From positions 1 to 57,041 of the forward strand of contig CANQSS010000009.1 of NCBI GenBank assembly GCA_947626545.1: a DNA stretch of 57,041 bases, in the 5' to 3' direction. The notes under the pieces are model-generated. The model was given only the letters and a program-made list of their open reading frames with translations, did no database searches and was not told the origin of the DNA. Shown piece after piece: positions 45,054 through 54,879 of this stretch. This DNA is from an uncultured Akkermansia sp. Its GTDB lineage: Bacteria > Verrucomicrobiota > Verrucomicrobiia > Verrucomicrobiales > Akkermansiaceae. The position numbers were made by a program, and so were the translations under genes. How positions within the stretch are numbered: the stretch's first letter is position 1; each line of letters begins with the position of its first letter.

Positions 45054-46304
45054 ATGAGCATCGATATATCACGTGATACGTATCTCAAGGAGTTGATTGA
45101 CCGAAGGGAGAGCGGGCTGATCAAAATCGTGAGTGGGGTACGCCGGTGCGGCAAATCGTATTTGCTGAATAAGATATTTCGGGGATATTTGGTGGAGGAT
45201 GGGGTGGCTGAGGCCAACATTATATCGGTAGCTCTGGACGACATCATAAGCGCAGAATTACGGGAGCCGCGGAGGTTCTACGACTACGTGCTGCAGAAAA
45301 TGCAAAAGCGCGGGATGAACTATCTGTTGGTGGACGAATTACAGGAGTTGCCGCGATTTGAGGAAGTGATGAATGGCTTGTTGAGAATACCGAATCTTGA
45401 CATTTACGTGACGGGGAGCAACTCACGCTTTCTCACACGGGACGTTGTGACAGAGTTTCGGGGGCGTGGGGACGAGGTGCGGGTGTACCCTCTCAGCTTC
45501 GCTGAATTCTACAATGCGTACGGACAGGACAAGATGACCGCCTTGCGGGATTATCTCACCTACGGGGGCATGCCGTACACCCTGAATTATACGTCTGCGC
45601 AGCGTAAGCAGCAGTATCTGCGCAACCTCTTCTCCGAAACTTACATCAAAGATATCATTGAGCGACATTCGTTGCATGGCAGCGAGGGTCTCGATGAGCT
45701 CATCGATCTCATTGCTTCCGGCATCGGAGGGCTCACCAATCCCGCCAAACTTCAACGCCGCTTCAAAAGCATCGCCAACTCCTCCCTTTCCTCTCCCACC
45801 ATCAACAGCTACATCGTCGCTCTCCAAGATTCCTTCATCATCCACCGCGCCAAGCGTTACGATATACGAGGCAAACGCTACATCAACACGCCCTTCAAAC
45901 TCTACTTCGCCGACCTCGGACTGCGCAACGCTCGCCTCGATTTTCGGCAGCAGGAACCCACGCACGCCATGGAAAACCTCATCTACAACGAGCTCCTTTT
46001 GCGCGGCTACAGCGTGGATATCGGCGAGCTGCATACATCCTCTTCCCACGCCCCATACGAGGTCGATTTTGTCGTCAACTCCGGCAGCGAGCGCGTCTAT
46101 ATCCAGTCTGCCTGGTCACTGCCGGATGCTCATAAGATGGAGCAGGAAAAGCGTTCCCTCCGTCTTATCCCTGACTCCTTTGCGAAGGTCATTATTGTCA
46201 ACGACGCCATCAACGCCTACTACGATGAAGATGGCATCCTGATCCTGCCGCTTCTCGACTTCCTCCTCACGCCGCCGTCCTCAGCACTCCGCTGGCCTCT
46301 TTAA
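45054..46304 (+). CDS. AAA ATPase with DUF4143 domain
   Basis: 416-aa member of the widespread ATPase family with an AAA_14-type N-terminus and C-terminal DUF4143. Walker A GVRRCGKS (28-35), Walker B LLVDELQE (91-98) and sensor TGSNSRFL are intact. DUF4143 includes the helical YLTYGGMP and FADLGLRNARLDF and ends in a nuclease-like EVDFVV...VYIQSAW patch. The longer frame from 44823 is rejected because the promoter and AGGGAA site point to 45054. The cellular role of the family is poorly known; it is common in accessory and mobile regions. Confidence 0.9.
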   Translation: MSIDISRDTYLKELIDRRESGLIKIVSGVRRCGKSYLLNKIFRGYLVEDGVAEANIISVALDDIISAELREPRRFYDYVLQKMQKRGMNYLLVDELQELPRFEEVMNGLLRIPNLDIYVTGSNSRFLTRDVVTEFRGRGDEVRVYPLSFAEFYNAYGQDKMTALRDYLTYGGMPYTLNYTSAQRKQQYLRNLFSETYIKDIIERHSLHGSEGLDELIDLIASGIGGLTNPAKLQRRFKSIANSSLSSPTINSYIVALQDSFIIHRAKRYDIRGKRYINTPFKLYFADLGLRNARLDFRQQEPTHAMENLIYNELLLRGYSVDIGELHTSSSHAPYEVDFVVNSGSERVYIQSAWSLPDAHKMEQEKRSLRLIPDSFAKVIIVNDAINAYYDEDGILILPLLDFLLTPPSSALRWPL

Positions 46305-46312
46305 AAACCCCG

Positions 46313-46340
46313 GGCAAACGCATTAGGAAATGCGTTTGCC
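46313..46340. repeat. Perfect 12-bp hairpin after the ATPase gene
   Basis: GGCAAACGCATT and AATGCGTTTGCC with a 4-nt loop begin 9 nt after the stop at 46304. No T run follows, so termination is uncertain. AATGCGTTTGCC also occurs in the dispersed repeats near 12980 and 20295. Confidence 0.55.
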
Positions 46341-46428
46341 TGGGCTTCCTACCTTACATGGAGAATCTTCAAAACGGCATAGTAGCCGATAAAATTTCGA
46401 GAAATGCCATTATGGCACGAAAAAAAGC

Positions 46429-46458
46429 TTGCGTTTTTGCTCGAAAAACGAATAATAA
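46429..46458 (+). promoter_or_regulatory. Possible promoter of the AbiE-type pair at 46469
   Basis: TTGCGT (46429-46434) and ATAATA/TAATAA (46452-46458) at 17-18 bp. A palindrome TGCCATTATGGCA (46405-46417) just upstream could be an AbiEi operator, since AbiEi antitoxins bind inverted repeats at their own promoter. Both calls are tentative. Confidence 0.35.
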
Positions 46459-46468
46459 CACAAGAAAA

Positions 46469-47296
46469 ATGTCAAAATATCCCATTAGAAAGTGGATTCG
46501 GGAACAAGCCGAGCGCGGGAGAATTCATTTTACGCTGGAAGAGTTGAGGAAAACTTTTCCCACGGCGAATGGTTCCACTGTGCACAGCACGCTCTACCGA
46601 GCCGTGCAGGGAGGACTTTTGCAGGGGGCATGGCGGGGTTTCTACCTTATCATGCGTCCGGAATATCGTCGGGCGGGTATCATGCCGCCGGAGGAGTACA
46701 TTCATGAGCTGATGGGGTACCTGGGGAGACCATACTGCGTGACTCTGCTCAGCGCCGCCGCCATATACGGGGCGGCGCACCAGCGTCCGATGAGCTTCAT
46801 GGTGATGACTTCCAGCCCTCAGCCGATGCCGGTGACGAGACACAACAGCCGCATCCAATTTGTGTCCAAGACGGAGTTGAGCCAAGGCATGCCGGAGGAG
46901 TTGATTCGGATCGTCCAAACTCAACATAGTGAGATGCAGGTGGCAACGCCGGAGTTCACCGCGCTGTCGCTCGTGCAGTACGCGAGAGAGTCCGGCGGGC
47001 TGTCGCACGTAAGCACCGTGTTGGCAGAGCTTGCGGAGGAGTGTCATTTTGCGGAGATGCCCGGAAGCATGGAGAGGTACGTGCCGCAGCCGTGTTTCCA
47101 GCGCTTGGGCTATCTTCTGGAGCGAGTTGTCGGAGCATCTCAAGCCGCGAGGGATCTGGAATGTTTTATGTCCGCACGAGGCTTTGCTTTGCGGCGCACC
47201 TTGCTTTCGCCTCATTCCGCAGGAATTCCCGCAGAGTGCGATGACAGATGGAAGATACTGATCAACGTTTCCCCCACAACTGATTTCAATGATTAA
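46469..47296 (+). CDS. AbiEi-type antitoxin/transcriptional regulator
   Basis: 275-aa putative antitoxin of a type IV AbiE-like system. An N-terminal winged helix (FTLEELRKTFPTANGSTVHS) is followed by an AbiEi-type region with YCVTLLSAAAIYGAAHQRPM and MQVATPEFTALSLVQYARESGG. The ATG at 46469 starts just before the DNA-binding domain; the frame is open to 46358 but that part is basic, unconserved-looking sequence. It overlaps the toxin gene by 8 nt. In known systems AbiEi represses its operon and counteracts AbiEii without binding it. Confidence 0.85.
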   Translation: MSKYPIRKWIREQAERGRIHFTLEELRKTFPTANGSTVHSTLYRAVQGGLLQGAWRGFYLIMRPEYRRAGIMPPEEYIHELMGYLGRPYCVTLLSAAAIYGAAHQRPMSFMVMTSSPQPMPVTRHNSRIQFVSKTELSQGMPEELIRIVQTQHSEMQVATPEFTALSLVQYARESGGLSHVSTVLAELAEECHFAEMPGSMERYVPQPCFQRLGYLLERVVGASQAARDLECFMSARGFALRRTLLSPHSAGIPAECDDRWKILINVSPTTDFND

Positions 47297-48161
47297 CCCA
47301 TCCTTCATCAACGAGTGGAATTACGATCATCCTTGGATAAGTCCTGCCATGGTGGAGCAGGATCTGATCATTTCCCGGGCGCTTGTCGCCATCTTTTCGG
47401 ATGCTTGGCTCAGTGAGCAAATGGCTTTTCGCGGGGGAACGGCCTTGCACAAACTTCACTTTTCTCCTCCGGCTCGTTATTCTGAGGATATTGATCTGGT
47501 GCAGATCGAACCCGGTCCCATGCGCAAAACGATGGATCACTTGCGCGAAGCTCTCTCGTTTTTGGGAGAGCCCGGCACGAAGAGATCCACACTGGGGCAT
47601 CGTTTGATTTACCGCTTTGAAACAGGAATTCGTCCGTTCATGCCTATGAGGCTCAAGGTCGAGATCAATTGCCGGGAACACTTCCACACGCTGCCGGACG
47701 TTCACATCCCATTTCATGTGAAGAATTCGTGGTTTACAGGGGAAGCCTTGGTTCACACATACCAGTTGGATGAATTGCTCGGTACGAAATTGCGCGCGCT
47801 TTACCAGCGGAAAAAAGGACGTGATTTGTTCGACGTAGATTACGCGTTGAATCACGCGACCATTAACCCGCATGCCGTACTTCTCTCCTTTTGCCAATAC
47901 ATGAAAGAAAGCGCTTCTTCCATTCCGACGGAACGCGAGTTCCTGCTAAATATGGAGGAAAAGATGAAGGATGAGTCCTTCCTGAGCGACACTCGCCCCA
48001 TACTCCGTCCCTCCATTGATTTCTCTCCCACCCAAGCCTACGAACGGGTGAAGGAACGGCTCTTATCGCGCTTGGACGAAGCGCGTGCTGAATGGGACCG
48101 GTCGCAGTCTCTGAGCGATTCTCACCTCACTCCTTCGCGCCGTGGGCTTCGAGGAGTTTGA
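47289..48161 (+). CDS. AbiEii-type nucleotidyltransferase toxin
   Basis: 290-aa nucleotidyltransferase-fold protein. GGTALHK (49-55) and SEDIDL (65-70) are the GG...DxD catalytic region, KVEINCRE gives the third acidic position, and LLGTKLRALYQRKKGRDLFDVDYAL is the AbiEii helical motif. Members cause reversible growth arrest, in some cases by adding nucleotides to tRNA. The last ~12 codons are the antisense of the downstream ankyrin gene's end (35-nt convergent overlap), so its natural C-terminus may have been replaced at this junction. Confidence 0.88.
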   Translation: MINPSFINEWNYDHPWISPAMVEQDLIISRALVAIFSDAWLSEQMAFRGGTALHKLHFSPPARYSEDIDLVQIEPGPMRKTMDHLREALSFLGEPGTKRSTLGHRLIYRFETGIRPFMPMRLKVEINCREHFHTLPDVHIPFHVKNSWFTGEALVHTYQLDELLGTKLRALYQRKKGRDLFDVDYALNHATINPHAVLLSFCQYMKESASSIPTEREFLLNMEEKMKDESFLSDTRPILRPSIDFSPTQAYERVKERLLSRLDEARAEWDRSQSLSDSHLTPSRRGLRGV

Positions 48162-50883
48162 TGACGTCATCTCCCAGATCCTTTTCTTTTGCGAGCTGCA
48201 AGATGGATTTGCCGTCTTTGTTTTTGTGGTTAAGGTCAACTCCCGCCTCAATAAAGGCGGGCAGCCCGCCGGCAATCCTGTCCTTTTTTGCAGACGAAAC
48301 GTAGTTGGCGAGAAGGGAGTTGCCGTTTTCGTCGACTTCATTCAGATTCTCGCCTGCTTTGAAGAACGCACGAAAAAATACGTGTTCTTCCATGACTCCC
48401 CACTCGTCACTGTGGTCTTTTTTTGCCCATGCCATCAGATTCGGTTTGTAGCCGTGCTTCTTGAGGATTTGGATGATGTCAACGTAATCCTCGTAGAGTC
48501 TGGCAGGAATATGCCCACTATGACCCACCAGTACATAGTCGGACAGGATAAGATCCGTCGTGTCCTCCTGGATGCGGGCGCCGAGCTTCAGCAGCGGCAC
48601 GATTTTCTCCGGAAACAGCAGCCTGCCGTTCCGCAGCCAATCCGTGACCTGAAAAAGTTCACCGGGGTCAATTCCCTTTTCCTTGAGCAGCTTCACGACC
48701 TCCACCGCACCATTCCCCATAGCGAGACTCATCGCGGAGGTCTCCCAACTTCCTGTCTTGCATCTTACGCTGGGATCCACCCCGGCATCCAGCAGCCGCT
48801 TGGCAATCTTGGGCCCCCAAATGCCGTTGACCATGAGGGTGGTCCATCCGGTGGTCCTCTTCTCTTCACTTTTCGCCAGCGGATCGGCGCCGGCATCGAG
48901 CAGCATGAGAGCCAGCTTCTCTCGTCCGGCGGGGGATATCTCCAGTCTCAGCCATTCCTGAGCCAGGATGTCCTTGGGCACGTCCGCCCCCGCCTTGAGC
49001 AGCAGCTCCACGATGCGCAAGATGTCCGCTTCCTCCCTCTTGCTCCCGGAGACAGGCTCGCCTTCTTGCGTGTAGACATACCTCTCGAGGTCTGGATCCC
49101 AAAGGCCTTCGTAGATCACATAATAGATGACGCCCTTTCCCTCGGAATCTTTGGCATGCACATCGGCTCCGGCATCCAGCAGACGCTTGGCAATCTTGGG
49201 TACCCCAATGCCGTTGACCATGAGGGTGGTCTTCCCGCTTTCACTTTTTGCCAATGGGTCGGCGCCGGCATCGAGCAGCATGAGCGCCAGCTTTTCCCGT
49301 CCGGCAGGGGATATCTCCGGGCGCAGTGCACCCTGAGCCAGGATATCCTTGGGCACGTCCGCCCCCGCCTTGAGCAGCAGCTCCACCATGCTCAGGATGT
49401 CCGCTTCCGCCTTCTTGTTTACAGTACCTATGGATGATCCCCCGCAAACGGCGTAATAGATGACGCCATTCCCCGCAGAATCCTTGGCATGCACATCGGC
49501 ACCGGCATCCAGCAGGCGTTTTACAATCTCGGTGCGATGTGTAGCATTTTTCTGCGTTGCGGAACTGGCGGCTGCCATCAACGGAGTCATGCCGTAGGGT
49601 TCCTCTTGATCGTCCCCCGCCTTCTTACCCGGTATGTTGGGATTCGCTCCGCGGGCAAGGAGCAGTTGCACATCTCTAAGATTAACCTCGTTTGCTGCTT
49701 GGTGAAGAAGCGTTGCAGAGTTTCTATACGCCACAGTTTGACCATTGTAGTATACCTCTGCATAAGAACCATTTATTCCCCATGCCTTCGAACTCACTTC
49801 CACAGGCAATGTGTTCACATCGGCCTTAGCTCCGGCGTCAATGAGAGCGAGAGTGAAAGCAACACCTTTGCCAGAACACTCCTCCAGCGTTTTGTCCGGA
49901 TCCCGGAGCGTCGCCCCCGCCTTGAGAAGCGTTCTCAGCATGGCTCCGTCGCGCTTTTCGATGACCGCCTCCATGAGCTTTTCGTTCTTGGCATCCAGTC
50001 CGGCGTTCAGCAGAGCTTGCAGCATTTTTGCATCGGGGATGAAAGAGAATATCTCCGGATTTTGGAGCAGAGTCGGATCCTGTTTCAGGAGCGCAAGCGC
50101 GGTTTCTTTTTGCTTCAGTCGGAGCTCGATATTCATTTGCCGTACGGGTGTTGTAGCGTCCTCTTTGACCCCGAGTGCGCGGAGGAGTTGCAGCGGTTCC
50201 GCGTCCACTTTGGAGAGATCTTCCGGGAAAGAGAACATACGCGCACCTGTACGGTAACGAATGGCTAGTTTCGTGGGGTCCTCTACGGCCCAGGAATTCA
50301 TCGCTTCATTATACATCTCCAATTTGCTGAAATCTTTTGCCTTTGCCCCACGTAGCATGAGAATTACGTACTCTCCCGGGGTAATGTGCCGAGGTTTATC
50401 CCAGCATGTAATCATGCATGCATACATATCCCGCGCTTCCTGGCGGCTCAGCGGCTGCTTTTCTTTCTCGAGCGCCGTCAGGAATTCGCGCATGTCCGCG
50501 TGAGCCATGCTGCCCGCCGTCTTGCCGGATTTGCTCTTGATAGAGGCATCCGCGCCCTTCGCCACGAGCCAGCAGACAGCGAGTTTGTTGTCCTGCGCCG
50601 CGGCGTGCATGAGGGCGGTTTGACCTAGCTTGTCCACGGCGTTCACGTTGCCGCCTTTTTCAATCGCCTTGAGTTTTTGGAGCAGGGAGGCCTCCTTCTT
50701 CTGCTCCTTGCTGAGCTTGGCGCCCTTCGCGCTCTTTTCCGTGCCTGCTGGGAAGAGTAATTCTACCCCCTGTCGCGGCACGTCCTGTTTTATCGCCTCT
50801 TCCTTCGCTCCCGTCGCCCCTGTGAGTACCAGCACACTTGTCAGGGTGATGATTATAAAACGTTTACAATAAGCTAATAACAA
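48127..50883 (-). CDS. Secreted ankyrin-repeat protein, paralogue 3
   Basis: 918-aa exported ankyrin protein. The signal peptide (KRFIIITLTSVLVLTGATGA), GVELLFPAGTEKSAKGAKLS block and first repeat (GQTALMHAAAQDNKLAVCWL) are nearly the same as paralogue 4, then the sequence diverges. Residues 455-565 and 566-694 are tandem copies of a KRLLDAGADVHAKDS...PKDILAQ...ISPAGREKLALMLLDAGADP unit. Ends LLEAHGAKE. TTG start at 50883 behind C8. Its 3' end overlaps the AbiEii gene. Confidence 0.88.
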   Translation of the reverse strand: MLLAYCKRFIIITLTSVLVLTGATGAKEEAIKQDVPRQGVELLFPAGTEKSAKGAKLSKEQKKEASLLQKLKAIEKGGNVNAVDKLGQTALMHAAAQDNKLAVCWLVAKGADASIKSKSGKTAGSMAHADMREFLTALEKEKQPLSRQEARDMYACMITCWDKPRHITPGEYVILMLRGAKAKDFSKLEMYNEAMNSWAVEDPTKLAIRYRTGARMFSFPEDLSKVDAEPLQLLRALGVKEDATTPVRQMNIELRLKQKETALALLKQDPTLLQNPEIFSFIPDAKMLQALLNAGLDAKNEKLMEAVIEKRDGAMLRTLLKAGATLRDPDKTLEECSGKGVAFTLALIDAGAKADVNTLPVEVSSKAWGINGSYAEVYYNGQTVAYRNSATLLHQAANEVNLRDVQLLLARGANPNIPGKKAGDDQEEPYGMTPLMAAASSATQKNATHRTEIVKRLLDAGADVHAKDSAGNGVIYYAVCGGSSIGTVNKKAEADILSMVELLLKAGADVPKDILAQGALRPEISPAGREKLALMLLDAGADPLAKSESGKTTLMVNGIGVPKIAKRLLDAGADVHAKDSEGKGVIYYVIYEGLWDPDLERYVYTQEGEPVSGSKREEADILRIVELLLKAGADVPKDILAQEWLRLEISPAGREKLALMLLDAGADPLAKSEEKRTTGWTTLMVNGIWGPKIAKRLLDAGVDPSVRCKTGSWETSAMSLAMGNGAVEVVKLLKEKGIDPGELFQVTDWLRNGRLLFPEKIVPLLKLGARIQEDTTDLILSDYVLVGHSGHIPARLYEDYVDIIQILKKHGYKPNLMAWAKKDHSDEWGVMEEHVFFRAFFKAGENLNEVDENGNSLLANYVSSAKKDRIAGGLPAFIEAGVDLNHKNKDGKSILQLAKEKDLGDDVIKLLEAHGAKE

Positions 50884-50911
50884 ATGCGGGGGGGGTGGTG
50901 CAGGAATTCAT
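50864..50911 (-). CDS. Overlapping leader ORF of ankyrin paralogue 3
   Basis: 16 codons, MNSCTTPPAFVISLL then TAA, crossing C8. The ATG is 28 nt from the TTG, again a +1 offset. Shares TPP-x-FVIS with paralogue 4. Confidence 0.5.
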   Translation of the reverse strand: MNSCTTPPAFVISLL

Positions 50912-50938
50912 TGTGACGTTTTGTTGAGGTACGACATC

Positions 50939-50967
50939 AATCTATCATGGCTCGCTAAGCGAGTCAA
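50939..50967 (-). promoter_or_regulatory. Promoter of ankyrin paralogue 3
   Basis: TTGACT (50962-50967), 17-bp spacer, TAGATT (50939-50944); predicted transcription start about 50932, 21 nt before the leader ATG. Confidence 0.72.
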
Positions 50968-51014
50968 GGGAAATTAATAGTCGGATAACAAAAAAGTCGG
51001 GTAGGGAAGATAAA

Positions 51015-51129
51015 ATATCCAAAAAAGGCAATAGATCTTATCCAAAATCAACAATAAATTTTGTCCAAAATAGATAATAAAAATTGTCCAAAATAGATAA
51101 AAATGAATTGACATAATAGATAAGATTCG
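51015..51129. repeat. 23-bp direct repeats upstream of a DUF4143 ATPase
   Basis: A (T/A)T(A/G)TCCAAAA core recurs at 51015, 51038, 51061 and 51084, exactly 23 bp apart, the last two being followed by TAGATAA. A decayed fifth unit begins at 51107 and contains the -35 hexamer of the gene's promoter. Strict two-turn spacing ending in a promoter suggests a repressor operator array. Confidence 0.65.
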
Positions 51130-51135
51130 TATAAT
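51108..51135 (+). promoter_or_regulatory. Promoter of the DUF4143 ATPase gene at 51154
   Basis: Consensus TTGACA (51108-51113), 16-bp spacer, TATAAT (51130-51135), followed by AAAGGAAACGA before the ATG at 51154. The start would lie about 10 nt from the ATG. Confidence 0.72.
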
Positions 51136-51153
51136 GAATGGAAAAGGAAACGA

Positions 51154-52431
51154 ATGAAAAGACGAGCATACAGAGCGAGGATAGCGGATGAAATGCTGAG
51201 GCGGAAGCTGGAATCGAGCGGAGCGGTGTTGGTGGAGGGCGCGAAGTGGTGCGGGAAGACGACGACGGCGGCGCAAGTGGCGCGCAGCGAGCTGTACTTC
51301 AATAACCCGGACATGAGGGGGCATATCAGCGACCTGCTGCACACAGCGCCACGCAGACTGCTGCAGGGGGAAGCTCCCATGTTGCTGGATGAATGGCAGC
51401 AGGAGCCTAGCGTATGGGATGCGGTGAGGTTTGAGGTGGATCAACGGGGGGAGTTTGGGCAGTTTATCCTCACGGGTTCTGCGGTGCCGGCGGACGTGTC
51501 GCAGATTCAGCATTCGGGAACGGGGCGCATCGCGCGCGTGAAGATGCGTCCGATGTCGCTCTTTGAATCGGGTGAGTCGTCCGGCGAGGTGTCGTTGGCG
51601 GCACTATTTGCCGGGGCGCGGGAAGTGGAGGGTAAGCGGGAGATGGGGCTGGAAGAGCTGGCGTACCTGATATCGCGTGGCGGATGGCCAGGAGCTCTTG
51701 GCTTATCCCCCTCCGCCGCATTGGACACGGCCTTGAATTATTACGAAGGGGTGGTGAACACAGATATGTCGCGTGTGGATGGGGTGCGGCGCAGTCCGGA
51801 TCGGGTGAGGGCCTTGCTGCGGGCGTACGCGCGGTCGATGGGGACGCAGACCACTCTCGCCCGGATGGCGACCGACATCGGCGCGGGAGAGCCCCATCCG
51901 CCGGCCGTGGCGACCGTGGCAGATTACATGGAGGCTCTGCGGAAAATCTTTGTGATTGAAGAAGCGGAAAACTGGACGCCACTGCTGAGGTCCCGCATCC
52001 CCATGCGGAAATCGCCCACGCGCTATTTTACGGACCCCTCTATCGCGCTGGCAGCCCTTGGTGCGGGGCCGGAGCAGTTGATGCAGGATCCGGCATCCAT
52101 GGGACTCTTTTTCGAGAACATGGCGATACGCGATCTACGCGTGTATGCGGAGGCTCTCCGGGGCGAGGTGCATCATTTTCTGGACAAGAATGGTTTGGAG
52201 GTGGATGCCCTGATATGCTTGCGGAACGGTCAGTACGGACTCGTGGAGATTAAATTGGGCGGGTACAAGGCGGATGAAGGGGCCGCCACCCTCCTCAAGT
52301 TTGCCGGCAAGGTGGACACTCGGCATGCCCCCGCTCCCTCCTTCCTGATGGTCCTCATCGGTGTGGGAACTTACGCCTACCGCCGCGACGACGGCGTGCT
52401 CGTTGTGCCGCTCAGCACGCTGCGTCCGTAA
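51154..52431 (+). CDS. AAA ATPase with DUF4143 domain, second type
   Basis: 425-aa ATPase of the AAA_14/DUF4143 family, only distantly related to the one at 45054. Walker A GAKWCGKT (29-36), Walker B LLDEWQ (77-82) and LTGSA (sensor 1) are intact. The C-terminal domain carries a PDDEXK-like pattern (GLEVDALICLRNGQYGLVEIKLGG). It has its own promoter with 23-bp direct repeats. Its stop is 11 nt from the stop of convergent ankyrin paralogue 4. The last 31 codons are duplicated at 56808-56903. Confidence 0.9.
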   Translation: MKRRAYRARIADEMLRRKLESSGAVLVEGAKWCGKTTTAAQVARSELYFNNPDMRGHISDLLHTAPRRLLQGEAPMLLDEWQQEPSVWDAVRFEVDQRGEFGQFILTGSAVPADVSQIQHSGTGRIARVKMRPMSLFESGESSGEVSLAALFAGAREVEGKREMGLEELAYLISRGGWPGALGLSPSAALDTALNYYEGVVNTDMSRVDGVRRSPDRVRALLRAYARSMGTQTTLARMATDIGAGEPHPPAVATVADYMEALRKIFVIEEAENWTPLLRSRIPMRKSPTRYFTDPSIALAALGAGPEQLMQDPASMGLFFENMAIRDLRVYAEALRGEVHHFLDKNGLEVDALICLRNGQYGLVEIKLGGYKADEGAATLLKFAGKVDTRHAPAPSFLMVLIGVGTYAYRRDDGVLVVPLSTLRP

Positions 52432-52442
52432 CCCATACCTCC

Positions 52443-54879
52443 TCACTCCTTCGCGCCGTGGGCTTCGAAAAACTTGCGAATTTTCTCCTTATCTGCCTGT
52501 GTCTTGGCTCTGGAATCCATCATTTGGCAGAGTGTTTCACCACGCTTATTTTTGATGTCGGTCTTGGCGCCGGCATCGAGAAGGGCGCCAAGCGAATTAT
52601 AATCGATTGTGGCGCGAAATCTTCTAACGGCTTTCATGGCGGGAGTATCGCCATATTTGTCCTGTGCATTGAGGTTAGCGCCGTTTTGCACTAATAGTTT
52701 CACAGCGGCGGCGCTTTGTGCCAAATGCAGAGGCGTAATCTCATCATCGCTGAGGGCATTCACATCCGCTTTGGCGTGGATGAGGCATTCTATAATTTCT
52801 TCCTTATCATCCATGCACGCGATGTGCAGGGGAGTATATGAGAAGCGCTCGCGCGCGGTAATGTCTGCGCCGGCATCGATAAGGGCTTGAGCGAGGACCC
52901 TGTCAGTCACGAGATGGAGGGGAGTTTCGCCTTTTTTGTCGCGGGCATTCACATCGGCGCCATCTCGGACCATTGCGCGGACAAGTTCGGGGGCCACGGG
53001 CGGCCAGCCGCGACAAAGGCGGTGCAGGGGCGTCCAGCCGTCTTCATCCGTGATATCGACACGGGCCTTATACTTGCGGAGTACGGTGTACAGACGGGCA
53101 GGATCGTTCGACTCTTTCAATCGGAACATGGGGGAGTTTTGGGGCGAGTTCGGATTAGCGCCGTGTTGAAGCAAGAACTCAGCCACCGCCGGGTAAAGCG
53201 CGATATCGCCTTGCAGGTCGCTGGGCATTTCGACTCCCGCGTCAATAAGTTTTTTGAGGAGGTTGCTTACGGCACGATCTGACATATCGGCGCATAATGT
53301 TAGGTGGGAGAAGAAGTCTTTGGGTGGCTTGCTGTTTTTGAGCAGGAGCTGCATGGCGTCCTCGGCGGCTTTGAGATGAGCCTCCATGGGCAGGTCTTCA
53401 CAGTCTGCCAATGAGAAGAAGGAGGTTCCACAATCATACCACGTGCCTTCGCTCCACGCGCCTCCTTCGTCTTCAATGATCTTGGCTCCGGCATTGAGAA
53501 GCACCTCCAACATGTGCGGCATTTTCAGGAAGCTATCTTGTCGCTCTCTCCAGTCGGACGACTTCTCAATACCTCCGTAATTCATTTGGTTTTGAGATGA
53601 AGCTTCCGTTGTATAGATGACTTGCGGATACAGGCTGTTGAGGATGTACTTCGTTAACTCTGCGCCGTGAGCTATCAGGCACTCAGCTGCTTCCCAGTGA
53701 TGCTTCCCGAGAGCAATTTCCAAAGCCGTTTCGCCCCGCTTGTCTTTCCCATTTGGGGATTGTCCCGCGGCTATTAAAACCTCTACTGTAGCAGCATCGC
53801 GGGGCTAGTCCAATTTCCGGCTCCCAATGGTCATCCGGAGCCGCTCCGGCATCGATAAGAACCTTGATGACCGGAGCCGGAGTGCCGCGGCGAATGGCTC
53901 CGAGTCGTGTGTTAAGTAAAATGCCGCCATCCCAACATTTCTTATAATCAGCCCCGGCGTCAATGAGGGCGTGCGCCATTTCTGCTGAGCGGGCGCTCAG
54001 TATGATGTTTGAGCGCACTTTCTTTGCGAGGTCGGGGTGATTTGTTGTGAGCGCCTTCACTTTGTCGCAGTCATTGGTATAAACGGCTGACAGAAAAGAT
54101 GCCGGAAGTTCAGCAGGTTTTGTTTCATCGGCCTTGAGTCCGAGACTCAGCAGCAAAAGCGCGACGTCGTCGGGGGTATTTCCCACGAGAACCGGTTCGC
54201 CTTTGCCATTACGTTTGTGCACGTCGGCCCCATGACGGATACAGTAAGCGGCGCTTTCTGCGGAGATGTCTTTGTAGGCGAGCACGAGCGCCCCATCGGC
54301 ATCGGGCGCATTCAGGTCCACCTTCCCGAGCTTGAGGAGTACCGCGACATCCGATACGTATGGAATGGCGCGCTTGAGCTCGGCGTGCAGCCCGGCGTCG
54401 CTCCGATCCTTGACGAGCTCATATTCTTTATCTTGCTCTTTTGTGAGGGCGGTTTTCTCGGTAGCTGCCAGACGCAGTAATTCCCGCACAGCAATGGTGG
54501 TGGAGTAGTCCCGCGCCGTCTTGCCCTTCTTGTTCTTGATGGTGGCATCCGCACCTTTGGCCACGAGCCAGCAGATGGCGAGTTTGTTGTCCTGCGCAGC
54601 GGCATACATGAGGGAGGTTTGACCTAGCTTGTCCACGGCGTTCACGTTGCCGCCTTTTTCAATCGCCTTGAGTTTTTGGAGTAGGGAGGCCTCCTTCTTC
54701 TGCTCCTTGCTGAGCTTGGCGCCTTTCGCCTGTTTCCCCGTACCCGCAGGGAAGAGGAGTTCCACTCCCTGTTGCGGGACAGCCGCCGCATCCCCTTCCT
54801 GACCGCTCGCCATGCCTAAGCCAATTAGCACGGCAGCGAGCAAGCATGCGATAAAGCGCTTACATGAAACTAATAACAA
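52443..54879 (-). pseudogene. Secreted ankyrin-repeat protein, paralogue 4, frameshifted
   Basis: Two overlapping frames together encode an ~811-aa relative of paralogue 1. The first (54879 to 53683) carries the signal peptide (RFIACLLAAVLIGLGMASG), the LLFPAGTGKQAKGAKLS block and the first repeats. The second resumes at DAATVEVLIAAGQSP and runs to EAHGAKE. The switch lies in a four-base G run on the plus strand (53801-53804); total length is 3n+1, so one base is extra or skipped by +1 frameshifting. Without it the product stops 50-60 residues later. TTG start at 54879 behind C7. A base-call error is possible. Confidence 0.82.
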
